DNA from: Trichuris trichiura | Taxonomy: Eukaryota > Nematoda > Enoplea > Trichinellida > Trichuridae | Length of the DNA: 64,000 bases | Assembly: GCA_037903355.1 (NCBI GenBank) | Contig: JBAJFE010000031.1 | Location: 1 to 64,000, forward strand | Reading direction: 5' to 3' | Shown: positions 46,253 through 60,755 of the stretch, piece by piece | Numbering within the stretch: position 1 is the first letter of the stretch | How the letters are laid out: each line of letters starts with the position of its first letter | Position numbers and translations under genes: made by a program | The notes under the pieces: model-generated | The model's database searches: none | Told to the model about the DNA's origin: nothing | What the model saw: only the letters and a program-made list of their open reading frames with translations

Positions 46253-49200
46253 TGTTATAGTAATCCTATGGCCTGTCCTTCTTGTCTGCACGCGAACTTC
46301 CGAGGAGTTTTTTCAATTCGCTTGAGTTCATGGCTTCATATGAAAACACATTCGTACAGTACAAACATTTGTTTACACCTCTTCTCGGCTGACATGTTCA
46401 TGATCACAAAAAGTCTTGAGAATGAAGAAGAAAGATTAAAACCGTTGCTTTTCTAGCGGTTCGGTTATCCCTGAGCAATATCTGATGACTAAGCAGCAAC
46501 GTGGGCGAAACCGTAATCGGAGACCGGTTCGTTTTCTTACATTAGCAATGACACTGGAAGACAAAAAAGAAACCGCAGTATGAAAGGCTGAACAGAAAAC
46601 GCAACTTTACTCTGCCCCAGAGCAGCTGTCTACTATTCGCTTTACTCACTACGTTCAATGCACGCATTGCCTTTTTATGTGCTAATGCAAAAACACCATA
46701 TTCAGTTAACAATCCATGGCCTTATCTCTACTTTTCCTTCGACGAAAACGTTCTTTTTGTCGTGCCACACGAAACCAACCAGAATAATTATGCAAATACT
46801 ACAGGAAATGTATGACCAATTAAACGACAGTGACAAAACATTACCTGCTTATTGAATATTCAAAAGCCATGACTCTATCACGCGATAGATTTTGCGGAAC
46901 TTAACCGAAAACGCATTAACCGCAAACGACTACTGCGTCCTTGCGCTTGCACGCCTGCCCGTCGAAGTGTAGCGAAATTGTTGACAGAGATAAGGACGTA
47001 GGGCTTAAGCATCGCTTTGGAAATCCTGAGGCGCCCTTTTCAAATCTTTTCTTCTCAGGTCTACCCAGATTCTCCAGGAACACCGGTTGAGAGTCCCTAC
47101 AATAGGGTCTGCTGACTTTCTTTTTATCAGTCTGGCTTTAGTGCTGCTACGGCTGGGGACTTTATCGCCTCAGGCTGTATGAATTTTTGCAGCTCTCAGC
47201 AACATTAAAGCAAGGTTATAGGTGAAAACCGCGGGAACTGTGCGGAATGAATGAACGTCAATGATCACTTTTGTTAAAGCAGCCAGCATTGTGCAAGCCG
47301 CGTTGCTGCGTGCATGCGTTTATGCAGAAGGATTTTCTGAATTTCAGCGTTTGGTAAGCAGCCAGTAAGCAGCCTTAGTCATTACTCGTTTTTACAGTCG
47401 ACGCTTAATTGCGCGCAGAACTTTCAGCGTGCATACAAAATTACCGATCTTGCTTCACTGTCAGGTTTCTCTTCGCTTATAGTACAGATAGCAATTGCCA
47501 ACTTGTTGTCGGCAGTCGGACCTGTCTGCAATAGATAGGCAAACACAAAGGCGCCACGCTCGCTTAAACGCCCGCGTTCTCTTTCATTACGATAAATCTT
47601 TCTGTTTTAGGCACACGAATAAGTGCACTCTATGTCGACTCAAAAGCCATTGCCATTCTTGTGCCTGTGCGCTCAATTATTCATGTCACTTGAAGCACAA
47701 ATTTATCTTATTCCTACAGGTAATAAGGATTTACTTACTGTATAATTTATTTAAATGTTTCTTCTTAAACCTGTCACGTTAGCGATTTAAGGCCAAAATC
47801 CATTAATTGTTCATAAACTTCATAAGCTGACGCAGTCTTTTGACCATCAGAGAGCTGTTCTTAAACAAAATCTATTTGTTATCTTTGCTTGGGCTTATTA
47901 AGGTTTATCTTGCAAAGCAGGATCGCTGTTTACTGGTTGCAAGTATGTAGGCTAGAGCACAAAAGCTAAAATGGTATAATTTTTAAATTTTGGATTAACG
48001 TTCGTTCTCATGACCGCTGTGCAATTAATTTGCAGAAATATGTAATTGCAGGTTTGCTACGTCGTTGCGTACATGAGCTTGAGTAATACTATGTTTTCGT
48101 AACCCAGTATTGCAACAGCATTTCTGTAAAGTTAGCAATTCCCTTAGTAAAAGTCTAACAAGGTCCTGGGCAGCAATTCGTTTTGCAGCTTTCAGGTGGA
48201 GATAACACGCTGAATGGACGAAAGTAGGAACATTAGCATTTTTAAACTTTGCGGATGTTGATGCTGACATGAAATTCATGAAATGTTGCACCCTTAGGCA
48301 ACTCATCTTGTTTCGTGATGTTTTAGTGACTCCATGGGCATTTGTTAGCTTTTTCCTGATCCAGCATTGCATGATTTGCTCTTGTAGCAACTAAATGGCT
48401 ACTCTCACACTGGCATACACGACTCACGCATTCATTTTAGTCATGCCTTTCGGCTTAGTTATTTGTTTGGCTGTCAAAAATGCATCTAAGGTTAAATGCA
48501 AATTAAGTTTTGCTGCTGCGTCACTTGCTGAATTATCAAGCCGATTACCATTTGCTGTCGTAGTCTTCCAAGTTGGAGAATATCGTAGTTAATCGCTTGA
48601 AGTTTATTTCGCGCTTTGAGAATGAAATTTTATAATAAGTCCTGCTGACATTGGGGCGTTAAGAGCAACTTGTTACTTTACAAACTATGAGCGCAGGAGG
48701 AAATCTCTGGAATGTGAGTAAGAGTCATGACGTTTCGCGTCTTTCTAATCTGAATAAAGGTTCCTAACAAATTCTCTTTGATAGTAATATAGATTTTAAG
48801 TTTTTTTTATTCAAAAAGAGAGCGTATTGTCACAGCATTTGTTCTAGGTCGACGAGCTGGATTGACGGTAGAAAAAGCAGAAAGTTCTGAAGTCATCTTT
48901 CCTATGCGATATAGCCGTCAATTTTTTGCTGGTCACAGCCATATCGGCAATCAAATTGAGCAATTGGTTTGCTGCTAGCTGTTTTTGCTTAGTTGATCAG
49001 TAGGGAATTCGCTTCCTTTTGCAGCAGTGCTATAAGAAAGAATGCTCGTACATTTTAAATACAAGACGCGCCAGGTATCACATACGTTTGCGAAAAAACC
49101 GGTAAACCTCGAAGGAAAATTTGAACCGACAGAACTTGACTATCACTAATGCTTTAGTGTCCTCGCTCCTGCTGACGCCAAATTCACCGTTTTCAGTAAA

Positions 49201-49943
49201 TCTTATGGCTTGGACAATCTTGTTGAACAAAATTTGAAAGAATGCCTGTATCACGGAGAGGTGGTTGGTCGCTCCAGATCAAGCGTTGCATTGTCAACTT
49301 GCAACGGGCTTAGGTTAGCCATTGCTGTTAGCTTAAAATGTTTGACCAAATAATTTTTTAGCGGTACAGTTATTCTTGAAAGGAATGTCTATATGATTTC
49401 ACCAATAAAACACAGAGTTTCAACTACCCTTTCTTCCCATCCTCATTTGTTTATACGACTGCGTAATGATTACGAAAGCTTTTGCGTTCCAAGAGAAAGG
49501 GGAAGGAATCAATCTTCCAATCCGACGTATGTTTTGGAACATTTGGTAAATAACAATGAAACACGAGTCTGTCGTAAGATAAAAGGTCATAACTTGAAGG
49601 TAGGTTTATTAAATCTTTGTTCACTTGAATATAGCTGGCTAGCTGGTTCAGAAATATCGTACTTTGAGAGGTAGGTCAAGGTATTTGGAGCTCAGTGTGC
49701 TGGTAGAGAAAGAAATGGTAACATTTTCTTAACTGCAAAATTTCATGCCCACAGTGAGTTTATATTTCAGATAGAATGGAAAAACGTGAGTAACACTGAC
49801 TTGTTTCGATACCTCCTTGACTGCGTGAACACATTAGACCTTGTATGACACTTACGCATTGTGCTGTTAGGTTACGTATTTTCATTGTCTCTATTCCAGT
49901 TCTTGCGGCAAATCAACGTGCGGGTTTCTCTTGTCCACGTCGA
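46253..49943 (+). repeat. Segmental duplicate matching 12393-16069
   Basis: Parent-like copy of the 3.7-kb duplication: it continues into the complete ADAM-D gene, whereas the other copy is cut short. The part upstream of the gene (46253-48394) has no supported coding sequence; its short frames are matched in the other copy only through the duplication. Confidence 0.9.
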
Positions 49944-52900
49944 ACTATGGACGCAAGAAAATCGTATAGATGTGACATCAGATGATGTGTCCACTTTGGA
50001 AAATCTTGTTAAATTTTCAATGAATAATTCTGATGACACTGCGCAGGACGTAACCTTTCTGCTTACTGTATCCGGAGAGAATACGTCCCAAATAGCGGTC
50101 TACCCAAAGTCTGTGTGCACTGTTAATGCGACCGGCTTGATTAGAGCTATACTGAAAGACCATCCCGTTTATATAAGCCTGCTTATGACACACGGCATTG
50201 GTCACATATTAGGATTGCGTCATGAAAACAGCGGTAAACTTATTATCTTAATTCGTCTGCCTAGTTTTGCTTTGCTTAGACAAGAGAAACGCAGAAAAGG
50301 ATTTTCTTAGCATAATGGGCACCCCATGCAGGTTTTTAACAAGCGTGTGGAGAATACTATCTTACTCTCTGTGCCTTAATTTAAGAATAAACAATGCTAG
50401 GCGAGACAAGTATCACCGAGCCTACCTGTTCACAGAATGCACAAAGCATGAATTTACACGTCTGCTGAACTCGAACCGGGCTGACTGCTTGTTCAACATG
50501 CCATTGCAAGTATGCATAATTGGTTAAGTATGGGCTGCCATAATTTACTCACTTTGCTGCTCATAGCGAAACACTTCTGCACTGTGTGGAAACAAGAAGA
50601 TAGATAAAAACGAAGAATGTGACTGCGGTAATGAGGATGTAAGTTGTTTTGCTTTAGTCGTTCAAAGCAGCCGCGTGCATACTTTGACACTTCTTCAGTA
50701 ATTATCGTCAGTGTCTCATACATAGTTTAGCTGTGTGAAATGACTTAAACTTTATAAATTGCGTTCAAATTTGGAGTATATCGTACTAATGTCAATGATT
50801 GTCTGTGGTTAGCGTTGCTCGTATGAACGAGTACGACGACCGTTGGCACAATTATGAATAATCATTGTGTTAATTGAAATTTAGGAATGTGAATCTATAG
50901 ATCCTTGTTGCGATTTTATGAGCTGCAAGTTGAAGCGTGGAGCCCAGTGTTCACAGGGACCATGTTGCGAAAAGTGCAAAGTTAGTGCCATTAGTACTTT
51001 TTGCTCTTAAAAAATTTGTAACCTTATTTTTAGTTCGTCAGCAGCGGAAAGCTTTGTCGCCCTGGAAAAGATGCAGATTGCGATTTTCCAGAATTCTGTG
51101 AGGCTTTCAATGAAGCTAGAGTCTAATCTCTTTCTTATTTTTATCTTTCGTCAATTCCAGTTTTGTAGTGCCCTGCAGATGCTTACAAACCAGATGGAAC
51201 AGCCTGTGGTGATAATAAGGACAGATACTGCTACAACGGCAAATGTGTAGACGCTGATGAGCGCTGTCGAAAAATAAGCTCCGGTAACAGGCGGAGCTTT
51301 CTGCCAAGCTGTCAGCGACATTTTTAACATTTAGAATTTATGATGGCAGATGACTTCTGCTACCGAAAGTACAACCTCGTTGGCTCAAATGTGGGCCGTT
51401 GCAGCCTTGACTTGTCGATGAAGCGTGTTGCCTGCACGGATAAGTGAGAATAATTCACTCACACTATAGTAGTTGAGTTTTTCTTTTCTTAGAAATTATC
51501 AGTGTGGAATGCTTATTTGTAAGAGGAAAGTCCACCTACAGGGAACTGGTTTGCCTCGTGACCTAAACTTTACGAAAGATACGAATGCTTTCAACTGCAG
51601 GTTGGCTCTTTTTAAAATTTTGTTTTGCATATTTTCAATTCCAACAGAAAATTAAATTAACTGCCGGTAACTTCTTGACTATTTACTATTTGGACAGCCA
51701 TTTTTGTTGTAAACGTTTTTCTTTACACCCTTAACCAAAAAGTGACGTCTGCATGGTAGACGAGATTTACATGAGTTCTTGCGTTGCTATTTTACATTTC
51801 AATAAGAGAGATTCTGGCAATTCATGACATCACGCCCAATAAAAGCAATTAAAATAATCACGTGTTAGGACCAAAATCCCTAATAGGTCAAACTCCTGAA
51901 AGGCGAAACCCGGCACGAGATGAAAATATACTTTAAAGGGTGATCTTATGCCAGTTCTGAATTTACAGTTTCTAAACAAGAGATGTCTCAAAACGTAAAA
52001 ATGCTTTTGTACCGCAGCCTTGTTGTTTCTTAGATTACCGTGGAGCACTTCAAAACACTGTTGATTGGTTTCAGTTTTTCTTTTTCTTCTAAGTTCTGCC
52101 TGGTAGTTTTGGTAACCAATTTACATTTAGGTGACTGTGTGGGGATTCCAACTGTTTTAGTACATTTCTTTCAAATGGATAAGGCGCTACGCAATAGGCG
52201 TGACTTTGAAATCACTTACTAAGCATTAGGTCCTCTTTGTTATTGTATACTGCAATCATAACACTTTAGTGCATCGTACCGTTAGGTTAACTACTTTATT
52301 TAAACGTTGAATTAAAGTTGAGCTTACCATTGAAATTGTTTGTTTCCTCTAAGCTGCTTCCATTTTGTAGCAACGCGGTTCTGTTGAACTTCACACTTGT
52401 TGAAGATGGCACAAAATGCGGTTCAAACGGAGTACTTCAAAACGTTAATGAACGGATGACATAGAGCCTTAAGAGTATTGTTTAAGCTTTGCGAAGAGCA
52501 AACGTGTGTTTCAGCTGACACAATGCTCAAACGAGTAAGTTGTTCTGGGGAGGATGAAGAATCTTCACTTCCTTGCAATGGACATGGCGTAAAAATGTTT
52601 ATAATTTGAGCAAGTCATAATGGCTTTAAACTTTAGACGTGCACTAATTTGAATACCTGCTCATGTGACGAAGGCTGGGAAGGCAGCGACTGTTCTTTCA
52701 TGAGCGAAGACCCAAAAGCTGGAAACGATTCAGTGCCATTCCCTACCTGGGATTATGAAAGTGGTATCACTTTATACTAATGAAAAATTATTAACCAAAA
52801 GGGTCCTATGTTGCAGATTGCGAAACAGCGTATACAACTTGGATAATGTTTGGAGTTAGCATGTGGTTATTTGTTTCGCTTACTCTAATCGTAGTTACAT

Positions 52901-53127
52901 TTCGGAAAAGGTAGACGGTTGAACGCATGAAAGTCGCATAAAGTTTAAACTAAACAAATTGCAGATTTCAAAATCTCTACCAAGCTGTTGATTTAGTGTC
53001 TACATCAAGAGATGAACACAGCACTGTTACTACCTACAGACGGCGTACTTACCCTGCACCAATGCAGCCACCGAATATTTTTACACTTGCGGAATTGGCC
53101 AATGAACCACAAGAAAATGTCACTTAA
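48395..53127 (+). CDS. ADAM-D: ADAM-like transmembrane pseudo-protease
   Basis: Twenty exons traced. The first is a candidate only: ATG 48395, hydrophobic THAFILVMPFGLVICLAV, 3' end unresolved. Then 48848-48966, 49025-49101, 49158-49313, 49362-49599 and 49652-49717 (prodomain), 49771-49842, 49900-50233 (protease domain), 50280-50509, about 50566-50638, 50885-50980 and 51034-51120 (disintegrin, CRPGKDADCDFPEFC), 51169-51283, 51335-51443, 51493-51600 and 52371-52431 (cysteine-rich), 52487-52588 and 52637-52763 (EGF-like CSCDEGWEGSDC), 52817-52910 (transmembrane) and 52965-53127 (short tail with RRTYPAPMQPPN, stop TAA). Exon sizes 77, 156, 66, 72, 334, 96, 87, 109 and 61 equal those of ADAM-C. 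The zinc site reads HGIGHILGLRHE: all three histidines kept but the catalytic Glu is Gly. Probably an adhesive or decoy surface protein; the role is inferred. Confidence 0.85.
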
Positions 53128-55662
53128 CATCGTCAACTATTCATCGCACTTTTAAGTTGCATCGTGAAATATATTATCTCTTGAATTGAAGAAGCAGCGC
53201 CATATATGCTTTCATTGAATAATGTTTATGAACTCATAAAAAATAGTTCGCTTCAAATCTGCTCTCCTTCTAATTATGAATACTTATTTTCAGCCGATTT
53301 TCCAGCGGCTACTTTTAAGCATAACAGTTTAGGCGGCAGCGGTAAACGTGTGTTATTCGTTGTGCGCGCGCAAAAATCATAGGTACTCCTGGCAATTGAA
53401 AGTTCCATCTAAAAGTCAAATAAAAGCACATTAAGTGCTTCGGTTTTGAAACTTATTTTTTCAGAGTTAGTTTTTTCTTTTATCTGCTTACGAGCAGCTC
53501 CTGTTATGGAAGTCCATTTAAGGGAATACCGTCTCTGCAGGTAAGTTTCCGAAATTATGCTTTTCTAGTGTTAACTTTATATAACCAAGGTTATCACAAA
53601 TTTTAAAATAAAAAAAACTTGTTTTGGAAATACGAGTTTGTCAGTAAATGCAACTGTAGTTATTTTTTTGGCAGCAGCTTTTCGGTGCTAAGATTTGGTA
53701 TTCCTTAATTTGGCAAAGTAGAACTATTTCACAAAAATTGTACTCTTCCGACAAATTTTAGACTAAAAGTATAGGTATGCCCCAAGTTAAGAAGCCCCGC
53801 TTTAAGAAGTCTCAACGTTGCTAAGAAGCTAAATTTACACCTGTACTCGCTTTGCGAATGATTTGCAGTGGCGTTATTCGCTGAAGCGGTCGATTTCGAT
53901 CGAAGCGGAAAATCAGTCGCAACTTTGTACATCCAAGCAGGCGAGAATTAGCTAAACGTCTGTCCTAACGGCTCTGTGACGTCGTACCAATAAGTGAAGT
54001 TCCTGTGCAGTTGCGGTCATATTCATCGGTCAGTTATCTTCTTAATTACAGTAACTGAAACAACAAAGCAATTACGCTATTTCCGTTCTATATGTGGCAC
54101 TTCTTTCAAGAGTATTGGAGCTTTTTCAGTGTATCATAGGACTTTTCTAGATATTATGTCTCATTTTGCGTCAGCGGTGCTCCTGAGTAGAAGCTGTGTC
54201 TGCACAAACTCATCTGGCACGTTCGGTAATGAGAACTGCTTCTCTGGTTTACAAAGGTTTCACTTAGCGAACTCCAGGCCCATCAACCTTCGTAAAACGG
54301 GAGTACCTGTATACGTAATTTTCAATCTTTACTGCGGCATCAAATGAAGCGGCAATTTTTTTCAACAAATCCCAACGAGTTCATCATCTTGAGCGGCAGC
54401 AAACCATTTTCTTACTTTCAGTCTCTTGTTCATAGTAAATATGGCGCCTACAGTTCACTGATATCTCATTTTCTAAAACAATGAGATAGCAACAAAGCTC
54501 TTAAAACTTCCTTTCATTGAAAATGATAAGCAAGTAAAAGCTGCAGCGCCGTTAAGCTTCTAGGGAACGTTGCTCTAAATGTGGAAACTGGTTGCGTCAC
54601 GTGTAACGTTAAGAAAACTTGTTACGTTAGAGCTGTGAGGAAACTGACATTATAGATTCTTGTTCCAATTTGTAACATGAAAATCAGCCATCAAACCTTT
54701 TGGTGAAAGTCAGCCCCCAGAAAAATAAGTTAAAAATTGTCCTGAATCAATATAAATAACAATGCAAATGGTTTACCACGTAGTCTAGCAAAAATTAAAA
54801 ATGCTAAATGAGTGTAACCTGAAAATCATTAAGTGTTAGCTGTTAGGAATATTCGCCACACTTTCCAAAGAAGTTCAAATCAATTGAGATAAATTTCGAA
54901 TGAGGAAACATCCTGCTTTTAAAAAAACTTTGCATGCATTTTAGACTTTTAATGCAATCATTTCCTTTTAAAGCAATCCTAGTTCATAAAAAATAATGAA
55001 CGCCAGGCCAGTTTAAAATCCCATCGACGGGAACGTCAGCCTGCTTTTAAGATACGAAAAGCGTCCTTGCTAATTATTCTTTGTCAAGGTTACTAACATT
55101 TCAAGCAGCTTGCAAAGGAGACTGCGTTGTGAGCAGGTTACTACCAACGCAAACGGTGGTTTAAACACAAGACAAACATAATAACGTAAGAGCACCTTAA
55201 TGATATAATTTATATTAAATACAGAACTTTTGAACCAGTTGTTTTTAAGGGACGTATTGCTTTCTGTGCAACCTACTTTGATGGCTGTATCATTTGTAAT
55301 ATACCGCAACGAAGTTGGCAGAGTTCAGTAATACTGACAATGAAATCATGACTGAAAAGTTTTATTAAGTCATACGTCAATATGTTCCTATAGGTTCAGT
55401 ATTGCAATTTTTGAATTTGCGCAAACAGACAAAGTAGTGATAATAGGAATCGTATGGCCCAAATATAAACCATAGCAAACCATAACCGTAAAGATGTTAG
55501 CAGTCAGTATTAATAAAACGTTTCCATCACAATACTTATAGAGATAATTTCTCCTTACTCGATGGACCACTACTAATGCTGCTGATGTCTTCTACATGCT
55601 ACTGCCGCAAATATCGTAGTTGTTTTGTAGCTCATTGCTTCAATGATCACGGATTAACCAAG
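53128..55662. other. Spacer between ADAM-D and ADAM-E (converging genes)
   Basis: Both neighbours end here. A 117-codon + strand frame (53994-54347) contains several cysteines (CVCTNSSGTFGNENC) but no splice partners or known domain. Nothing else supported. Confidence 0.4.
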
Positions 55663-58600
55663 CTAGCTTTTGTTGACCAAAATGACATCATCTAAGAGGA
55701 TTGAGACTGGCCTTCCTTCGCTGTTCACTGCAGCAACATGCAGTTCTAGAAAAGCAGACAAAGTTTCCTTACCATTTCCATTTCCTTGATTAGTAAAAGT
55801 TGTGTCTTCTTGCATGTCAAACGAGCAAACACTGGTTGCAAAAATTGCCCTTGTTGCTTGATGGCAACTTGTACTCGGCATATCTGAATTTTCATTGTAC
55901 ACTGTTGATGGATTGGTGCAAATCAGCGCAGTCGATCCATATCCAGGTATCATTGAACTGTTGGTGAAACAATGATGACATCGAAAGCACCTACACTGGC
56001 AAGCTACTCCACAGCTTGGATAAAAACTTGAATGCCGTGGTGCATTTTTCATATGCAATTTTTTTACGGTAGAATTTCCATCATCATGTAGATCCACCAG
56101 AAAACGAAAATGCTTTTGCGTCAATTCAATGTATTTGCTGATCGAACAAACTGAATTTCTTCCGCGATCATTAGAAAATAGCTCTTTCAAGCTATTCGAT
56201 TTATGAGTCAAAGAGCTGTAAGAATTGTTTCGACGCAGTTTAGGTGCTGTCCATTTATCCATGCTGCGGCTAACGTCAGATGCGTGACTGTTGCCTGAAT
56301 TTTTACAGGCACTAATAGCAGACGCTTCAACAATGGACCTGAGATTGCCACTGTCTTGCTCCCTTAAAGTATGTTGAAAGCTGTATGCCTGCACCTGCTT
56401 CTGCCTACCCGAAAGCCTTATTTCGATTGTAATTTATGCCTGCATCAGCAGTCCTCATTAAAATGACGTCTGCCAGCTCGTTCTTCACTCTCCGCAATTC
56501 TGCCTTTCTGGGACTGTAGCAGGACTTAAAACGCCTTAAACAGAAGCTATGTAGCTGCTTCATATAATTATTGAGTGATTAACGGTTCATACCTGGTGTG
56601 AATCAAGTAGAAGAGCATGACGACACAGGTGATAATCCCAATACAACACGCCGCAATGGACAAAGCGCCGTTGCTCAGCTCTAAGCAACTTTTTTCATTC
56701 TTAAGTTTCAGGGAAAACCATTCGCCTAACAAAAGCTCCGCAGCAAAATAAGGTAGAATATTAAATTGTTTTGTTTTCAACATACCACTTCTGTCCTTTT
56801 CAGCGTTAAAGTATTGCGCTGAAATTTCGTTTGCAGCCAGCTTGAAAGAGCAGTCATGCAAACTCCAGCCAGCGTCACATAAGCACGTATTCAAATTTGT
56901 GCAAGACTGATGTAATAATATTTTATAATGCTTACGGCACTTTCCGTTTATCGACTCACCCCATGTCCAGAGCAAGTCAAAGCGGTATTATTAGTAGGAC
57001 AGCTCACGTTTCGTTGAAACTGATTTATTGGAACGCAGCTATGAGCATAGCACATCTGCAAATGAACGCCGCAGAAGGCTCACACGTAAGCAATAAAGTT
57101 TTTTACCTTATTTGTGCCACATTTTGTACCATCCTTAACCAGTTCTACGTTCCATAGAAAGTAGCTGGCGGAAATGCTAAAGAAATTAAAATGCTTTGGA
57201 CTAAGGAAATTATAATCTATAGCTAATTTTCTTAGTTTTTGCATGAGTAGTTAGCATGTAATGTGGTCAACAGGGAAAGTTCATTCTCAGCGAATTTCGT
57301 TTGGCCAACGTGTGGAAAGTTTCCAAGAACAGAAATTAATGATTGCTGATTATTTGCATCTTGAATGCGTATGTAAAAGCTCTTATAGGCAGATGAAAAT
57401 GAATTACCTCACTGACAGCTATACTAAAAGTGAAACATTCGATAACGCCTGCTGCTATGTAACATGTATGGCTGTAAACACTTAACCGAAACGCTATTTC
57501 CTAATAATGACTAGTGTAACCCTGAATGAGAACTATTTTTGACTGCTTGTTAAGCGTACAGATTGGCTCTGCCGGAAAGATACTTACAAAAACAGAATGT
57601 GATAAGTACCTGCATTCAATAACTTTTTGTCCAAGAACACGGTATTTTGAAAAATCTTCTGATTTCAAGGACGCCACATTCCGCTGACAGAATAGTACGC
57701 CACAAAAATAATCCCTAAAACGAAACAATAAATTTTGAATAAAAAATATACGCAGACTTTGAAGAACAAGCAATGGGGTTTCCTTGCGCATCAATGCCAC
57801 AGTGGCCGAAAACTGTGCCCATCATATTCATTTTTCGGAAGCACATTGCATTCGCCATTGAATAGCCTACCCATTAAAAAACATTTATACATTTGAGCAG
57901 ATTACCGAGTTATACCGGGTCCCAAAGTCTCATGGCACTGATCAGAGGCACTCTGACACTTCCCTTTATAGCAGTATCCTTCACTAAAAGGGCCACATGT
58001 GGTGCCGTCTTGCTTGTAAGAATTGGCTGGGCACTATAAGACAAACAAAATACCACTGAAATAAAAGCGTAGATTCGTTATTAACCATTGAGGACGTGGC
58101 ACTGCAATATTCTGATAGATCACAGTATTCATCTTGGAACGGACGGCAAACTTTTTTCTCAGATGAAAACTAGAGGAAAGAATTGAACCCAGTCAGAAAT
58201 AATAGGAGCTTAGTAGAAACAAACCATGCATCTGTCACAACAAGGTCCAGCAGAACACTGTGCTCCCTGTTTTAGCTGGCATTTCAAAGGCACGCAGCAA
58301 GGATCCACCTGTTCACATTCCTAAATTTAAACTTTTGAATATTCACTTTTGTCATAAGCAACTGCATATTGTCAACATGTTAATCTTTAACAGTATAGCT
58401 TCGTATAGCTGAGATCATCAAGAAAGACAGATTTTCAGCAATAGACAATCTAAATTTCAAAACAAAATTTGCTCATTTATTTGCCCATTACGTTCTTGAC
58501 TAAGCATTGGTTGCGGCGATTTCTGTGACGCGTGAGTACTTTTAACTGGAGTGCAATACTCACTATTTCTGTTCCACAGTCACATTCTTCACCTTCATCG

Positions 58601-60755
58601 ACTACTCCATTTCCACATTTGGTTTTAGCATTCCTCTATAAAGAATTCAAAAGTCAGAATGATGAAAACAATGGATTAGTCTATTTCATCTTTATCCCTA
58701 CTTGGAAAGGTAAGTTCAGTAAACACTCGCCTTCGTCCTCAAATGCCAATGCTAGGACGCTTTGCCTTAAGTAGTGTGTACGTTGATAAATTTGCAGGTA
58801 TGTTCTTTCTGTCAGTTCTCCCATTCTTAAAATACGGCAAACCATCATGGCGGTAAGCCAGCTGCACTGTACTGACTTATAACCAGTTTCCATTATTTTG
58901 TTGCCATATTTTCTTCCGCGCTTCGTGCCTGAAGACAGTTTTAAAATTTTTCAAAAAGCATTCTCGAAAAGACTGCATACCGTTGTCACTATGAAGCACT
59001 CCCAGAATATTGCCTATGGCATACATCATTACCTGGGAAGCGTAGAGGGGATGGGAATTCCCTGAAATTCTGATCACTCCAGTTGCATTAGTTGTGCATA
59101 CAGAATTTGTGAACACGGCTAGCTGAGACTTGCTAGCACTGGCGGCACTTAGAAGCATAGCAACGTCCGTTGGATTTCCGTCTATTCTGTTCGTCAAAGC
59201 TTGAGCAAGATTATCCAAAGTGGCAAAAGCGTCTTCCGCAATATCAATCAGGTTTTTGTTGACCCACACTTCTGCATGTACTATCGATATCCGCAAATGA
59301 ATTTGCTGGAGCAGCTACAACGAAATGTTGGCTCAGTGGCAGATATATTAAAGAAAATATGAATACCAAATCCAGCGTATTAGCAACGTCAAACAAAAAG
59401 TAGAACAAGTCTTCAAAGTTCAGCTTCATCTGATCTACCTAATATGAATAGAAGTTTCAAACGCTGTGGTGCTTGAGAATTCTTGCCATGTCCTTGTCAA
59501 TGATGAGACTTAGTTCAACGTAATTATTCAGTCGCATTTGCTGTGCTACCTGAGAAAGTAGACAATTACACTGCCTTTGAGTACTCCACACAAGCTTACC
59601 AATGGATTTAAATAAGGCTCTTGTAGGTGGTATGGTTTCAGTATACCTGCAACTCATTTTTGAAAAAACAAGTTAGACGACAGAACATATGCAACATAAT
59701 ACTACCGCCACGTGTCTTAGAACCAGTTGCCAAGGACACAAACGCGTGAGGATAACTGGTAGAATTATGTGGATTCAGAGGAAGAATCAGGTAAGTATTA
59801 TTTTCCAGAATAATTGTACCGCTGAGATATTTAGCATGAACTTTGTACATTGGCACGTGCGTTTGATCAAAGAAAGTTACCGTAGTCCATGGCAAGTTGA
59901 CAAGCTTACAGAGGAATTGGGTTGCTCAACTACTATCCCTTGATAGTAACATTGTCCCCTCCAGAGGGGTTGCACATTCATAACAGAATCAATAATCGCA
60001 TTATACTGGCCGTTTTGACTTAAAAGAAATCTGCAATAAAAAAAAATAACAACTGACTTTTAGTCTCGCAAACCATGCATCAGGCAATTACTGATTCTGC
60101 TGCACGAATAGTACAAAACGGCGATGTTCCGCCTGGAAAGTAAAAAAACACTCTTTGAGGCCGCAAGCCTACAACGCAATAAAGTAAAACAGCGAGCGAG
60201 ACATAATTTCGGCATACCAAGGTTTCAGCTATATCCTTTTTACCGCTCACCTTTGACCGCCTTCTGCCACTTACTAGCACTGGATAAATAATTTCATGCG
60301 GCTGCTTAAGTTCGTTGAGCGATTCTCCATTCCATGGAGTTGTAAGAACTGAATCATCTGGAAAACTTTATACTTATTAAGGTAACTTTCCTAGTAGGCT
60401 TATCAGCTATTGCATGAATGAAGAAAATGTGGTTTACAAAAGATCGAGGTCAAGCAATGTCATATTTCTACAAAACCATGACAAAACAAATGAAACTTCA
60501 GGTCTTTATCTAATCGCTGAAGGCGCGTTAGAAATGCTTAACATTTACGGTAGCCAGTTGGCACGAATTGTTGATCACTTTCGTTAACAATAACTGCTGC
60601 TGTAAGCAAATAAACAATTATGGAATTTCATTTAAGTCGCTCACAAAGCACTGACAACGTGCACTGTTCTTACCTGGCAATATCTCGCAATTGAAGTATG
60701 CCATCTGCGCGCAGAAAAGGAAGGCGCACAGAAGAATGTTTTCTGCTACGTGCAT
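55663..60755 (-). CDS. ADAM-E: ADAM-like transmembrane pseudo-protease with long tail
   Basis: Twenty-one exons traced on the - strand: 60674-60755 (signal peptide MHVAENILLCAFLFCAQ), 60251-60357, 60092-60168, 59881-60030, 59706-59821, 59600-59646 and 59463-59549 (prodomain, STCHGLRG; then YVELSLIIDKD), 59367-59438, 58981-59305 (protease domain), 58702-58928, 58564-58635, 58225-58320 and 58086-58169 (disintegrin, CRPFQDEYCDLSEYC), 57916-58033, 57758-57866, 57610-57714 and 57107-57164 (cysteine-rich), 56960-57055 and 56786-56906 (EGF-like CLCDAGWSLHDC), 56593-56725 (transmembrane) and 55663-56416 (tail of about 250 residues). The protease motif is YAIGNILGVLHS: the first two zinc histidines and the Glu are all lost, so neither zinc binding nor catalysis is expected. 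It is the sister of ADAM-A by C-terminal sequence and tail length. Confidence 0.86.
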
